NCBI RefSeq assembly: GCF_007830515.1
Contig: NZ_VLKT01000012.1
Span: 93,687 to 157,686 of the forward strand
Reading direction: 5' to 3'
Source: Mesorhizobium tianshanense
GTDB lineage: Bacteria; Pseudomonadota; Alphaproteobacteria; Rhizobiales; Rhizobiaceae
DNA length: 64,000 bases
The notes under the pieces are model-generated. The model searched no databases, was not told the origin of the DNA, and worked only from the letters and a program-made list of their open reading frames with translations. Positions within the stretch are counted from its first letter, which is position 1; each line of letters opens with the position of its first letter. The position numbers were made by a program, and so were the translations under genes. Below, one piece after another: positions 16,722-24,823 of the stretch.

Positions 16722-18168
16722 GGGCTTTGGCGTCCTCGCTGTCGAAGGGAATTGTCAGCGTGACCGCCGTCCCTCCCCCTCTTTTGGGTGCGATACTGGC
16801 ACGTCCGCCAAGATCGTCAACCACGCGGCGGACCATCCAGAGGCCGAGACCACGCCCCGCGCGTACGGCCGGACCGGGATCCTGATCGATGAGAATCCCC
16901 GCGATATCGGCCGGCATTCCGGAGCCCTGGTCGCCAATTTCGATGTGCAGCCGGTCTTCGGCGCTCATTGCGTTCAGCGAAACCGTCCCGTCTTCCGGAG
17001 TGACCGCGCTCGCATTGAGGAGGAGGTTGAGAACTGCCTGACGGACCGGACCGCCGCGGATGGGCAACTCCGGCGCACCGTTCCATGCGACGCTCCAATC
17101 CAGCCGCTGCCGCTTCCGGCGCAATTCCGGCTTGAGCAACAGACGGACATCTTCCAGATCGGCGGCGGTCATGGGGCGCTGCGATCGTTCAGGCCGGTAG
17201 GTGGCAAGCGCGGCCTCGACCACGTCGCGGATACCGGCAAGGCCGCGCTCGATCAGGCTGATCGATGTGTCGCGAACACCGGGGGTTTCGCCATGGGTCT
17301 TCAACGTATCCAATGCGTTGAACAGGCCGCCAAGCGGGTTGTTGATCTCATGCGCCATGCCGGACGCGAGACGCCCCAGGCTCGACAGCTTCTCTTCCTC
17401 GGCGAGCTGCATGGCGAGATTGGCACGCTCGCGCTCGGCACGAACAAGGGCATTGTAGCCGCGGAACAGGCCCGCGACTTCGGAATCCCTCGTCGGGATT
17501 TCCCGGGGGGAGATCGGCTCGGCCGCGCCATGCGCTGCCGAACGCATGTGATCCTCCAGCACCCGCATCGGGCCGATCATCTGCCTCACCAGCACGAAGC
17601 CGCCCAAAGCGAACAGGGACGCAAGGACGCCGTTGGTAATGAGCAGGGTGATCAGAATCTCACGCCGCTCGGCAAAGAGGTGCGAAACATCGAATGTGGC
17701 GTGGATCGTTCCGATCGGCTGACCCTGGTAGACGAGATCGCGGTGGGCGAACCCGGTCAATCTGGTCTCGTCGATCGTGACGACATCAGGACCATAGCGA
17801 TTGAGATAATCCGCCGGCAATTCGGAATAAGTCGCCATCCGGTTCGGATCGCTCGCTGCGAGCACCCTGCCGTCCGGGCCGGTCACCACGGTTTCGACCG
17901 GAGCGAGGGATTTATAGGACGCCGAGGATCTGTCGAGCGCGTCGAACACCTCCCAGACGTCCGCCCGCAGCACGGCCGGCACGACCGTCGCCGAAAGACC
18001 ATCAAGATATGTTTCGGCAAGGCCGTCGAGGAAGCTTTCCTGTGTCCGCGACAGCCGGTTGAGCACTCGTTCGGAAATGGCTGCACTGATGACCACCATG
18101 AGCAAAGCCACAAGGACCGGCACGCGGTAGGAGACGGGAATCGATCGGAAACGCCGGAGCAGTTTCAT
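16711..18168 (-). CDS. aioS: Sensor histidine kinase AioS
   Basis: A 485-residue membrane histidine kinase. There are two transmembrane helices (about 15-33 and 170-196), with a periplasmic domain between them that should receive the signal from AioX. A HAMP-like linker follows, then the H-box LASGMAHEINNPLGG with the phospho-accepting H273, an N-box (AVLNLLLNASAV), and G-boxes (GDQGSGMP, GRGLGLWMV). The start overlaps the aioX stop (ATGA). The system responds to arsenite in related Rhizobiales. Confidence 0.93.
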   Translation of the reverse strand: MKLLRRFRSIPVSYRVPVLVALLMVVISAAISERVLNRLSRTQESFLDGLAETYLDGLSATVVPAVLRADVWEVFDALDRSSASYKSLAPVETVVTGPDGRVLAASDPNRMATYSELPADYLNRYGPDVVTIDETRLTGFAHRDLVYQGQPIGTIHATFDVSHLFAERREILITLLITNGVLASLFALGGFVLVRQMIGPMRVLEDHMRSAAHGAAEPISPREIPTRDSEVAGLFRGYNALVRAERERANLAMQLAEEEKLSSLGRLASGMAHEINNPLGGLFNALDTLKTHGETPGVRDTSISLIERGLAGIRDVVEAALATYRPERSQRPMTAADLEDVRLLLKPELRRKRQRLDWSVAWNGAPELPIRGGPVRQAVLNLLLNASAVTPEDGTVSLNAMSAEDRLHIEIGDQGSGMPADIAGILIDQDPGPAVRAGRGLGLWMVRRVVDDLGGRASIAPKRGGGTAVTLTIPFDSEDAKAHAA

Positions 18169-19067
18169 CCAAACTGCCTCACGGTTTCCACCTTGGCCGC
18201 AATCGCGTCGAAGAGCGATGGATCGGTTGCCACGAACCCGTCCAGACGAAGCAGGGCGAGGACTTTCCGCCCCTCGGCATCATCCTTCATGGAAATCAAG
18301 GCCTGCTGCAACGCCTTGACGCGTCGATCGTTGGAGGCGGACTTCGGCGACGCTATTGGCGGAAAGCCGAGCAATTCCGATTTGCGAACGATCCTGGTCT
18401 GCTTCACCAAATCCGGCTCGGTCTCACGCATGACCTCGTAGACGTAGCCGTCCACGCTGCCCGACTGAGCGAGGCCCGAGGCGACGGCCCTGATGACGTT
18501 TCGGTGTCCATAGGTGAAAAAGCTCCGCGAGAAGAAATTGCCGGGAAGCTGGCGCTTCTCCGCAAGCAGCGCCCGCGTCACCAGAAAACCCGAATTCGAA
18601 TCAGGATCCGAGAACGCGTGGACGTCGCCTTTCAATCCGGGCCAGTCATCCGCTTTGCGACCGGCCGAAGCGATCAGGTACGACTGGTAGAGCGGCTTGC
18701 CGTGCCAGACCGGGGTTGCGACCAGGTCGAGATCGGCCTTGAACTGCACGTAGGGATAGCCGCAGATCCATGCCGACTGAACCTGCCCGGAAACCAGCAG
18801 CGCCGTGATTTCCTGATACGTGCGGCGCGTGACGAGCTCGACCCGGCCTCCGATCCTGGCGCCCAGGTAGCTGCGCAGATGGCCAAGCAATTCGAGATCG
18901 TTCGAGAGGAAGACCGGCGTCAGCCCGAATTTGAAACTCTCTTCTTCGGCGCCGAGGGCAACGGGTGCGAATAGCGTCGTCGCACCCGAAACAGCGGCCG
19001 CAATCAGATCGCGCCGTGTGATCGGAACGCCGTCGGTGGCCCTGTGCGGGTTGCCTAGGTTCCTCAA
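18165..19067 (-). CDS. aioX: Arsenite-binding periplasmic protein AioX
   Basis: A 300-residue protein of the PhnD/phosphonate-binding-like family that binds arsenite and signals to AioS. A Tat-like signal is visible (ITRRDLIAAAVSGATTLFAPVALGA). The conserved cysteine of the family is C102 in SAWICGYPYV. I chose the TTG at 19065-19067 because GGAGG lies 5 bases before it and the leader makes sense. The open frame continues 129 codons further upstream but runs through a relic of an unrelated hydrolase gene (19178-19263), so a longer start would be wrong. First gene of the aio regulatory cluster. Confidence 0.9.
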   Translation of the reverse strand: MRNLGNPHRATDGVPITRRDLIAAAVSGATTLFAPVALGAEEESFKFGLTPVFLSNDLELLGHLRSYLGARIGGRVELVTRRTYQEITALLVSGQVQSAWICGYPYVQFKADLDLVATPVWHGKPLYQSYLIASAGRKADDWPGLKGDVHAFSDPDSNSGFLVTRALLAEKRQLPGNFFSRSFFTYGHRNVIRAVASGLAQSGSVDGYVYEVMRETEPDLVKQTRIVRKSELLGFPPIASPKSASNDRRVKALQQALISMKDDAEGRKVLALLRLDGFVATDPSLFDAIAAKVETVRQFG

Positions 19068-19177
19068 GAATTCCTCCCGACCGGAGTAGGTGCGTGCCCG
19101 GCCGGTTCGATCATACCCGAAAACGTGGAAGTCTAGGAACAGCAAAAGCGGGACCGGATTTCGGCGACGGGCAAGCC

Positions 19178-19263
19178 CGATCGTATCGAGCCGCAGCACG
19201 GTCTGCCCGAGCAGTCCGGCAGTCGGTTCGGCCAGATCGATCAGCCCGGCGTCGAACGCTCCC
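19178..19263 (-). pseudogene. Relic of an M20-family amidohydrolase gene upstream of aioX
   Basis: This 86-base segment matches 26948-27033, inside the intact M20 hydrolase gene of this window, with 6 mismatches by my base-by-base alignment (about 93 percent identical). The encoded strings are GLIDLAEPTAGLLGQTVLRL here and GLIDLAEQTAGLLGQTVLRL there. Outside the segment the similarity fades, apart from a shared 14-base string next to it. It is in frame with aioX, which creates a spurious long reading frame. It is probably what remains of a paralogue cut away by the rearrangement that brought the aio genes here. Confidence 0.7.
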
Positions 19264-19445
19264 ACCGACGCAGGCTGCGATCTGGGAGAGGCGCTCGGCA
19301 TCGCCGAGATGCGCGCGTGGGCGGCGAAACAACCTGGATCAATTCGGCTGGCATCGTCGCCGATGAAGATCGGCGGCGACCCGTTCCTCTCTTGCACGTG
19401 AGCACGAAGGCGTTGCCACGATCCGTGGACGATCTGGGGAGCGAA

Positions 19446-19473
19446 CCGATGCATCCCGTCTGGGATGCATCGG
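19446..19473 (-). terminator. Strong hairpin after the PfpI-family gene
   Basis: CCGATGCATCCC at 19446-19457 pairs perfectly with GGGATGCATCGG at 19462-19473 around a 4-base loop. It begins 10 bases beyond the stop of the PfpI-family gene and lies before aioX on the same strand. There is no T-run, so it may be a transcript-end or stabilising hairpin rather than a classical terminator. Confidence 0.6.
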
Positions 19474-19482
19474 ACGATTGAC

Positions 19483-20076
19483 TCAGTTGTGGCGGATCTC
19501 CGTTCCCAGCACCTTCAGGCACTCGCGGATGAACGCGGCAAGTGCGGTCCAGCCCTTTGCCGACACCATCGTTCCGTCCACATAGGCCTCAGTCGGGGAC
19601 AGGTCGATATAGGTTCCACCGGCGAGGGTCACTTCCGGCTCGCAGGCAGCCAGCGCACCTACTTTCTTGCCACGCACGACGCCGTCGACCGCGATCAGGA
19701 TCTGGACGCCATGACAGATCGTAAAGATCGGCTTCTTGTTTTCGTGGAAATGGCGGACTATCGCCTGCACGCGCTTATCCGTGCGGATGTACTCGGGGCC
19801 ACGACCGCCGGCGCAATACACGGCATGATACTGGTCGAGCTGTTTTTCCGCCTCCGAAAAGGTCTTGTTGATCAAAGCATAGTGGCCGGGTTTTTCGGTG
19901 TAGGTTTGGTCGCCTTCGAAATCGTGAAGCGACGTCTTGATCAGGTCTCCAGCGTTCTTGTCGGGACAGACAACGTGGACGACGTGGCCGACGGCCTCCA
20001 TCGCCTGCTGATAGACGAAGATCTCGTATTCTTCGGTAAACTCACCGGTCAACATTAGTATTTTCTTGCCTGGCAT
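19483..20076 (-). CDS. DJ-1/PfpI-family protein
   Basis: A 197-residue class I glutamine-amidotransferase-like protein of the DJ-1/PfpI superfamily. The nucleophile elbow is TICHGVQIL with the reactive cysteine, and the strand with GGRGPEYIR fits the family's oxyanion region. The start ATG at 20074-20076 (MPGKKILMLTGEFTEEYE) has GAGGA upstream. An open frame further upstream is not protein-like. The family includes deglycase/glyoxalase-type stress proteins and chaperones, and the precise role cannot be told. It sits between a GntR gene and aioX, and the hairpin at 19446 suggests it ends its own transcript. Confidence 0.88.
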   Translation of the reverse strand: MPGKKILMLTGEFTEEYEIFVYQQAMEAVGHVVHVVCPDKNAGDLIKTSLHDFEGDQTYTEKPGHYALINKTFSEAEKQLDQYHAVYCAGGRGPEYIRTDKRVQAIVRHFHENKKPIFTICHGVQILIAVDGVVRGKKVGALAACEPEVTLAGGTYIDLSPTEAYVDGTMVSAKGWTALAAFIRECLKVLGTEIRHN

Positions 20077-20255
20077 GGTCGGTTTCCTCGTTTTGTGGGT
20101 GGAAGTCAGGCGGGCGTTGCACTCGCCCGGCGGCGCGGGTCTCAGAAAAGGGGATCCGGGACGTGGTATCCCGGGCGTTCGCCTGCGTGGTAAGCGGTGC
20201 ATCCAGCTTGACGGCGCCGCTCCCGATGTGGACGGTGACTGACATCGTGACAGTC

Positions 20256-20957
20256 TCAATCGAACGCCAGCAACAAACGATCACGAGAATGCTCGATATG
20301 GCGGCGCATCGCCTGTTCCGCCGCGGCGGGATCGGAGGCAGCGAAGGCGGCCAGGATGGCCTCATGCTCGTCGAGCGCTTCCTCGGTGACGCGCGAATGG
20401 AACATCAGGCGGAAGATGTGGAAGTGCGTATGCTGGAATGCGAGGGTCTCGCGCACGAGATCATTGTTTGCAAATTCCATGATCCTGTCGTGGAAAATGG
20501 CGTCCTGCCGCGCAAAATTGGAGTAACGCAGGCGTTCGTCCTTGCCTTCGCGGCGCGCCATGCCCCCTGCGGACTCCCGAAGCACCGCAAGTTTCGTCTC
20601 ATCCATCAATGCGGCTGCCTTGGCTGCCCCATGCGGTTCGAGCAGCAGGCGAAGCTCATAGAGTTCGTCAAATCGGCGCTTGGTTATCTGCGGCGCGGCG
20701 CGGTAGCCGATCAAATGTGTCTTCAGCACAAGGCCTTCGCCTTCGAGGCGGCCAAGCGCTTCACGGATTGGCGTGTGGGATACATCAAGCTCCTTGACCA
20801 GGCTGTCGACGGTGATCCGTGAGCCAGGCGCGATCTTCAGCGACATGAGTTGCGCGAAGATCGCTTCGTAGACGTCCTCCACAAGGCTGTTGGATCGCTG
20901 GATGCGTCCGCCAGCGGGCTCGACTTCTCGGGCATTGCTTGAGTTCATGACCTGCAT
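20256..20957 (-). CDS. GntR-family transcriptional regulator (FCD type)
   Basis: A 233-residue regulator with an N-terminal winged helix (SLVEDVYEAIFAQLM, then VSHTPIREALGRLEGEGLV) and a C-terminal all-helical FCD domain. The conserved Asp and His metal-ligand positions appear in FHDRIMEFANN and MRRHIEHSRDRL. GAGG lies 6 bases before the ATG at 20955-20957. It is divergent from the dehydrogenase operon at 21093 with a 135-base shared region that holds an inverted repeat, so it most likely controls that operon and itself in response to a small organic acid. Confidence 0.9.
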   Translation of the reverse strand: MQVMNSSNAREVEPAGGRIQRSNSLVEDVYEAIFAQLMSLKIAPGSRITVDSLVKELDVSHTPIREALGRLEGEGLVLKTHLIGYRAAPQITKRRFDELYELRLLLEPHGAAKAAALMDETKLAVLRESAGGMARREGKDERLRYSNFARQDAIFHDRIMEFANNDLVRETLAFQHTHFHIFRLMFHSRVTEEALDEHEAILAAFAASDPAAAEQAMRRHIEHSRDRLLLAFD

Positions 20958-21013
20958 CTTTGCCTCTTGACAGGATCACTGGCTAACACGATGCTTCGTC
21001 CAATACAATCCTA

Positions 21014-21039
21014 TATCCTATACGATTTAATAGAGGATA
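21014..21039. promoter_or_regulatory. Inverted repeat between GntR gene and dehydrogenase operon
   Basis: TATCCTATA at 21014-21022 and TAGAGGATA at 21031-21039 form an 8-of-9 inverted repeat in an AT-rich stretch of the divergent intergenic region. A further ATCCTA lies just before it. It is the only clear dyad in the region and the likely operator of the adjacent FCD-GntR protein. Confidence 0.45.
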
Positions 21040-21092
21040 CTTTTTAGGCCAAGCTCAACGAGCTTTCGCTTTCATTCCCAACATCATCGAGG

Positions 21093-22328
21093 ATGCAGAA
21101 CATGAGCCTTTTCGCCGCCGTAAGGCTGCCGCGTGAAATCCTCTTCGGGAAGGGCCAGCGCCATGTCATTCCAACCGTTGCGGCCAGGCTGGGCCGTCGC
21201 GCTCTTGTCTGTACGGACGAGCGCTTCGCCGCAACTGTCGCCTTCGCAGAGATCATGGCGGCGCTTGAGGGCGCATCGATCGATGTGCTGGTGCACGACC
21301 GTGTGCAGCCCGATGTGCCACGAGACACGGTTGCCGTCTGCGTGGAGGTGGCGCGGGAGTTTGCGCCGGACATGGTGATCGCCATCGGAGGCGGCAGTTG
21401 TCTCGACATGGCCAAATGCGCCGCTTTGCTCATCAGTCACGGCGGCCTGCTCCAGGACTACTACGGCGAGTTCAAGGTGCCTGGCCCGACGCTGCCGTTG
21501 ATCGCGGTGCCGACAACGGCTGGCACCGGCTCGGAAGTGACCCCTGTCGCGGTGATCTCCGATCCGGATCGCACCTTGAAGGTCGGCATATCCAGCCCGC
21601 ATCTGATTGCGGCAGCCGCCATCTGCGACCCGGAACTGACGATGACATGTCCCCCGGGACTGACGGCCATCGCGGGCGCAGACGCGCTGACACATGCGAT
21701 CGAGGCTTTTACCGCCGTCAGGCGCGGCACTGACCCCAGCCTGCCGCAACAGCATGTCTTCATCGGAAAGAGCGCGCTGACCGATCATTTTGCGCTGCTC
21801 GCGATCAAGCTGCTTGGCCGCAGTCTCGAGAAGGCATACCGCGACCCAGCCGACGAGGACGCTCGGGCCGATGTGATGATGGGCGCGCTTGCAGCCGGCT
21901 GTGCGTTCGGCACGGCCGGAACGGCGGCGGCGCACGCGGTGCAATATCCGGTCGGCGCCCTTACCCACACCGCTCACGGGCTGGGTGTCGCCACCATGTT
22001 GCCGTATGTCATGAAGTACAACCGGGTCGCCGCGGCCACCGAGATGACCGAGATCGGCCTTGCTCTTGGTCTCGACAGGAGGGACCGGAGTACCGGTGAG
22101 ATGGCCGGCGCGACGATCGACGAGATCGGCCGGCTGTTTGGAGCGATCGGGATCACGCCTTCGCTGGCCAAGCTCGGGCTTCCCGCCGACAAGCTCGATT
22201 GGACGGCCGAACAGGCGCTCGGCATCGACCGTCTCATCAAGAACAATCCGCGTCCATTCGATCTGGCAGCCATGCGGGGCCTGATCCAGGCTGCCTACGA
22301 TGGCGATCTCGCCACCTACGTCATGTGA
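21093..22328 (+). CDS. Iron-containing (group III) alcohol dehydrogenase
   Basis: A 411-residue Fe-ADH-superfamily oxidoreductase. It has the dinucleotide-binding GGGSCLDMAKC, the PTTAGTGSEVTPVAV signature, the metal-ligand helix GADALTHAIEAFT and the later histidines in ALTHTAHGLGVATMLP. It would oxidise an alcohol to an aldehyde with NAD(P). It is followed after 18 bases by an aldehyde dehydrogenase gene, so the two probably take a hydroxy compound through its semialdehyde to the acid (a 4-hydroxybutyrate-type route is one possibility). The physiological substrate is not evident. Confidence 0.9.
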   Translation: MQNMSLFAAVRLPREILFGKGQRHVIPTVAARLGRRALVCTDERFAATVAFAEIMAALEGASIDVLVHDRVQPDVPRDTVAVCVEVAREFAPDMVIAIGGGSCLDMAKCAALLISHGGLLQDYYGEFKVPGPTLPLIAVPTTAGTGSEVTPVAVISDPDRTLKVGISSPHLIAAAAICDPELTMTCPPGLTAIAGADALTHAIEAFTAVRRGTDPSLPQQHVFIGKSALTDHFALLAIKLLGRSLEKAYRDPADEDARADVMMGALAAGCAFGTAGTAAAHAVQYPVGALTHTAHGLGVATMLPYVMKYNRVAAATEMTEIGLALGLDRRDRSTGEMAGATIDEIGRLFGAIGITPSLAKLGLPADKLDWTAEQALGIDRLIKNNPRPFDLAAMRGLIQAAYDGDLATYVM

Positions 22329-22346
22329 GCAATCGAGGAGCAGGCC

Positions 22347-23831
22347 ATGAACATATCTCATCAGCTGGAAGACGATCAGGACACTGCCGACTTCCATAGA
22401 TTTTCCCACGGCCTGTATATCGGCGGCCAATGGGGGCAATCCGCCGACGGCAGGGAAATCCAGGTCGTGGACCCTTCCACCGAAGCGGTGATCGCCACCG
22501 TTCCCGATGCGACGATCGAAGATGCCACAGCCGCCGTGGAGGCCGCGGCCAAAGCCGCCGACGGCTGGCGCACAACGGCACCCCGCAAGCGTTCCGAAAT
22601 CCTTAGACGTTGCTTCGAACTGATGACGCAACGTTCCGAGACGCTGGCAACCCTGATCTCGCTGGAAAACGGCAAGGCACTCCGGGACGCGCGTGGCGAG
22701 ATCGCCTACGCTGCGGAATTCTTTCGCTGGAATGGCGAGGAAGCCGTTCGCATCACCGGTGAATTCGGGATTGCGCCTTCCGGCACGAACCGGATCGTGG
22801 TCGACTACGAGCCCATCGGTATCTGCGTCCTTGTCACACCCTGGAACTTCCCTGCCGCCATGGCGACGCGCAAGATCGCGCCCGCCTTGGCTGCCGGGTG
22901 CACGGTAATTTTGAAGCCAGCCAGCGAGACCCCGCTCACGGCCTACGCGCTTGCCGCGCTCTACCAGGAAGCAGGCGTTCCGCCAGGTGTGGTGAACGTT
23001 CTGACAACCTCCAATCCCGGTCCTGTGACGGCCGCGATGCTGGCCGATCCGCGGGTGCGGAAGCTTTCCTTTACCGGCTCGACGGGTGTCGGGCGCGTTC
23101 TGCTGGCCGAGGCTGCAAAGCACGTGGTTTCGTGTTCGATGGAACTTGGCGGCAACGCGCCGTTCCTCGTGTTCGACGACGCGGACCTCGACGCGGCGGT
23201 CGATGGGGCGATGGTGGCGAAGATGCGCAACGCCGGCGAGGCCTGCACGGCCGCAAACCGCATCTATGTCCAGTCCAGCGTTTACGATGCCTTTTGCGAA
23301 AGCCTCGCCAGGCGGATGTCGGCACTCAAGATCGGCGCTGGTCCGGACGCGGCCACGGAGTGCGGGCCGATGATCACCAGGAAGGCCGTCGACAAGATCG
23401 ACCGTCTGGTCAACGATGCTGTCGCCCGTGGCGCGCGGGTGCTGTGCGGGGGCAAGGCAGGCTCGGGAAAGGGATTCTACTATCCACCGACCGTGCTTTG
23501 CGATGTCCCGGCCGAGGCGGAGATGGCGCACGAGGAAATTTTTGGGCCGGTGGCGCCGATCTCGAGATTCGAAACGGAAGCCGACGTCATCGCGCGCGCC
23601 AACGACACCGAATACGGTCTTGCCGCCTACATCTACACGCGCGATCTTGCGCGTGGAATGCGGGTGGCATCCAAGATCGAAGCCGGGATGATCGCTCTCA
23701 ACCGCGGTTTGATGTCCGATCCGGCAGCCCCCTTCGGCGGGGTAAAGCAGAGCGGCCTCGGCCGCGAGGGCGGCCAGCATCACGGCATTGCCGAGTTCAT
23801 GGAGGCGAAATACCTCGCCATCAGCATCTGA
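22347..23831 (+). CDS. NAD(P)-dependent aldehyde dehydrogenase (succinate-semialdehyde dehydrogenase type)
   Basis: A 494-residue ALDH. The oxyanion asparagine is in TPWNFPAAM, the cofactor glycines in FTGSTGVGR, the general base Glu266 in MELGGNAP and the catalytic Cys300 in GEACTAANR. The N-GEACTAANR string and AAPFGGVKQSGLGREGG are typical of the GabD/succinate-semialdehyde branch. It probably receives the aldehyde from the Fe-ADH before it in the operon. Spacing to the next gene is 12 bases. Confidence 0.9.
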   Translation: MNISHQLEDDQDTADFHRFSHGLYIGGQWGQSADGREIQVVDPSTEAVIATVPDATIEDATAAVEAAAKAADGWRTTAPRKRSEILRRCFELMTQRSETLATLISLENGKALRDARGEIAYAAEFFRWNGEEAVRITGEFGIAPSGTNRIVVDYEPIGICVLVTPWNFPAAMATRKIAPALAAGCTVILKPASETPLTAYALAALYQEAGVPPGVVNVLTTSNPGPVTAAMLADPRVRKLSFTGSTGVGRVLLAEAAKHVVSCSMELGGNAPFLVFDDADLDAAVDGAMVAKMRNAGEACTAANRIYVQSSVYDAFCESLARRMSALKIGAGPDAATECGPMITRKAVDKIDRLVNDAVARGARVLCGGKAGSGKGFYYPPTVLCDVPAEAEMAHEEIFGPVAPISRFETEADVIARANDTEYGLAAYIYTRDLARGMRVASKIEAGMIALNRGLMSDPAAPFGGVKQSGLGREGGQHHGIAEFMEAKYLAISI

Positions 23832-23843
23832 GCGGAGGGAAGA

Positions 23844-24668
23844 GTGCAAAGCGATCCGTTTCGCATCCGCGATCACGTCGCGGATTTTGACAAAATCGTG
23901 CAGGACATCGTTCACCGCAGCGAGGCCGTTCGCGCAACCATTCCAATGACTGCGGACGTTGCCTATGGGCCGGATCAGACCGAGACCGTCGACCTGTTCT
24001 TTCCCTCGGGCAAAAGAAGCGGCCTGCCGGTGCACATGTTTATCCATGGCGGTTACTGGAGAATGTTCTCCAAGCGCGACTACTCATACGTCGCGACGAC
24101 GATTACCCAGGCGGGTGCGATTGCCGTCATCGTCGACTATGCTCTGATGCCCAAGGTCAGGATGGCTACGATCGTCGACCAGGTGCGCCGCGCCAAGCAG
24201 TGGGTTCTGGCCCATATCGCCGACCATGGCGGGAACCCGGCAGAACTGACTGTCAGCGGTCATTCGGCTGGAGCACATCTTTCAACGTTTCTGTTCAATA
24301 GCGAGAATACCCCGTCGAATGTGCGGGCAGCTCTTCTGCTCGGCGGCCTCTACGATTTGAAGCCGCTCCAGAACTCCTTTCTCGCCAACGAGATTGGGAT
24401 CACCGATGAGGAAGTCGCCATGTTTACACCTCTTGCCCATCGGCATGATCCTCAATCCAAAGCGACGGTTCTGGTCGGAGCCAATGAGACGCCGCCTTTC
24501 CATCAGCAAGCAGATCGATTCAAAGAGAACCTGCTGCAGCAGGGTTCGCCGGTCACGTCGCTTGTTCTCACGAACCGCAACCACATGGACAGTGTCAGGG
24601 ATCTCGGCGTGCCTGGGAGCCAGGCAGGTGATTGCCTGACGAACCTGATTGCAAACGACCGCCGCTAA
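23844..24668 (+). CDS. Alpha/beta hydrolase of the kynurenine-formamidase-like group
   Basis: A 274-residue serine hydrolase with the oxyanion motif HGGYW (68-72) and nucleophile elbow GHSAG (Ser141), the pair typical of arylformamidase-like and acetyl-hydrolase-like proteins. The late NHMDSV supplies the likely catalytic histidine. The start is GTG at 23844 with GGAGGG upstream. It is third in the operon after the alcohol and aldehyde dehydrogenases. The operon has no tryptophan-pathway gene, so the substrate is probably another amide or ester whose product feeds the dehydrogenases. Confidence 0.78.
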   Translation: MQSDPFRIRDHVADFDKIVQDIVHRSEAVRATIPMTADVAYGPDQTETVDLFFPSGKRSGLPVHMFIHGGYWRMFSKRDYSYVATTITQAGAIAVIVDYALMPKVRMATIVDQVRRAKQWVLAHIADHGGNPAELTVSGHSAGAHLSTFLFNSENTPSNVRAALLLGGLYDLKPLQNSFLANEIGITDEEVAMFTPLAHRHDPQSKATVLVGANETPPFHQQADRFKENLLQQGSPVTSLVLTNRNHMDSVRDLGVPGSQAGDCLTNLIANDRR

Positions 24669-24823
24669 CCCTCCCTGCAGACATGCCAGCCGTTACCCAT
24701 GCCGGCTCAACCGCAATGCCGGCTGCATCCACTCGGGCAGTAGCTGGAGACGGAAACCCCCCTCTTTGGCTCATCACAATGATAATACGGTACTGGTCGG
24801 AATTGCTCTGCCAGTGACACCGG

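Noticed and set aside
21084..24047. 987-residue minus-strand open frame across the Fe-ADH and ALDH genes
   Set aside because: Long antisense frame caused by codon bias. The plus-strand genes carry catalytic motifs and ribosome binding sites.
24669..24823. Possible terminator between the convergent hydrolase and kinase genes
   Set aside because: Only direct copies of ATGCCGGCT and short self-palindromes were found. No stem followed by a T-run in either direction.
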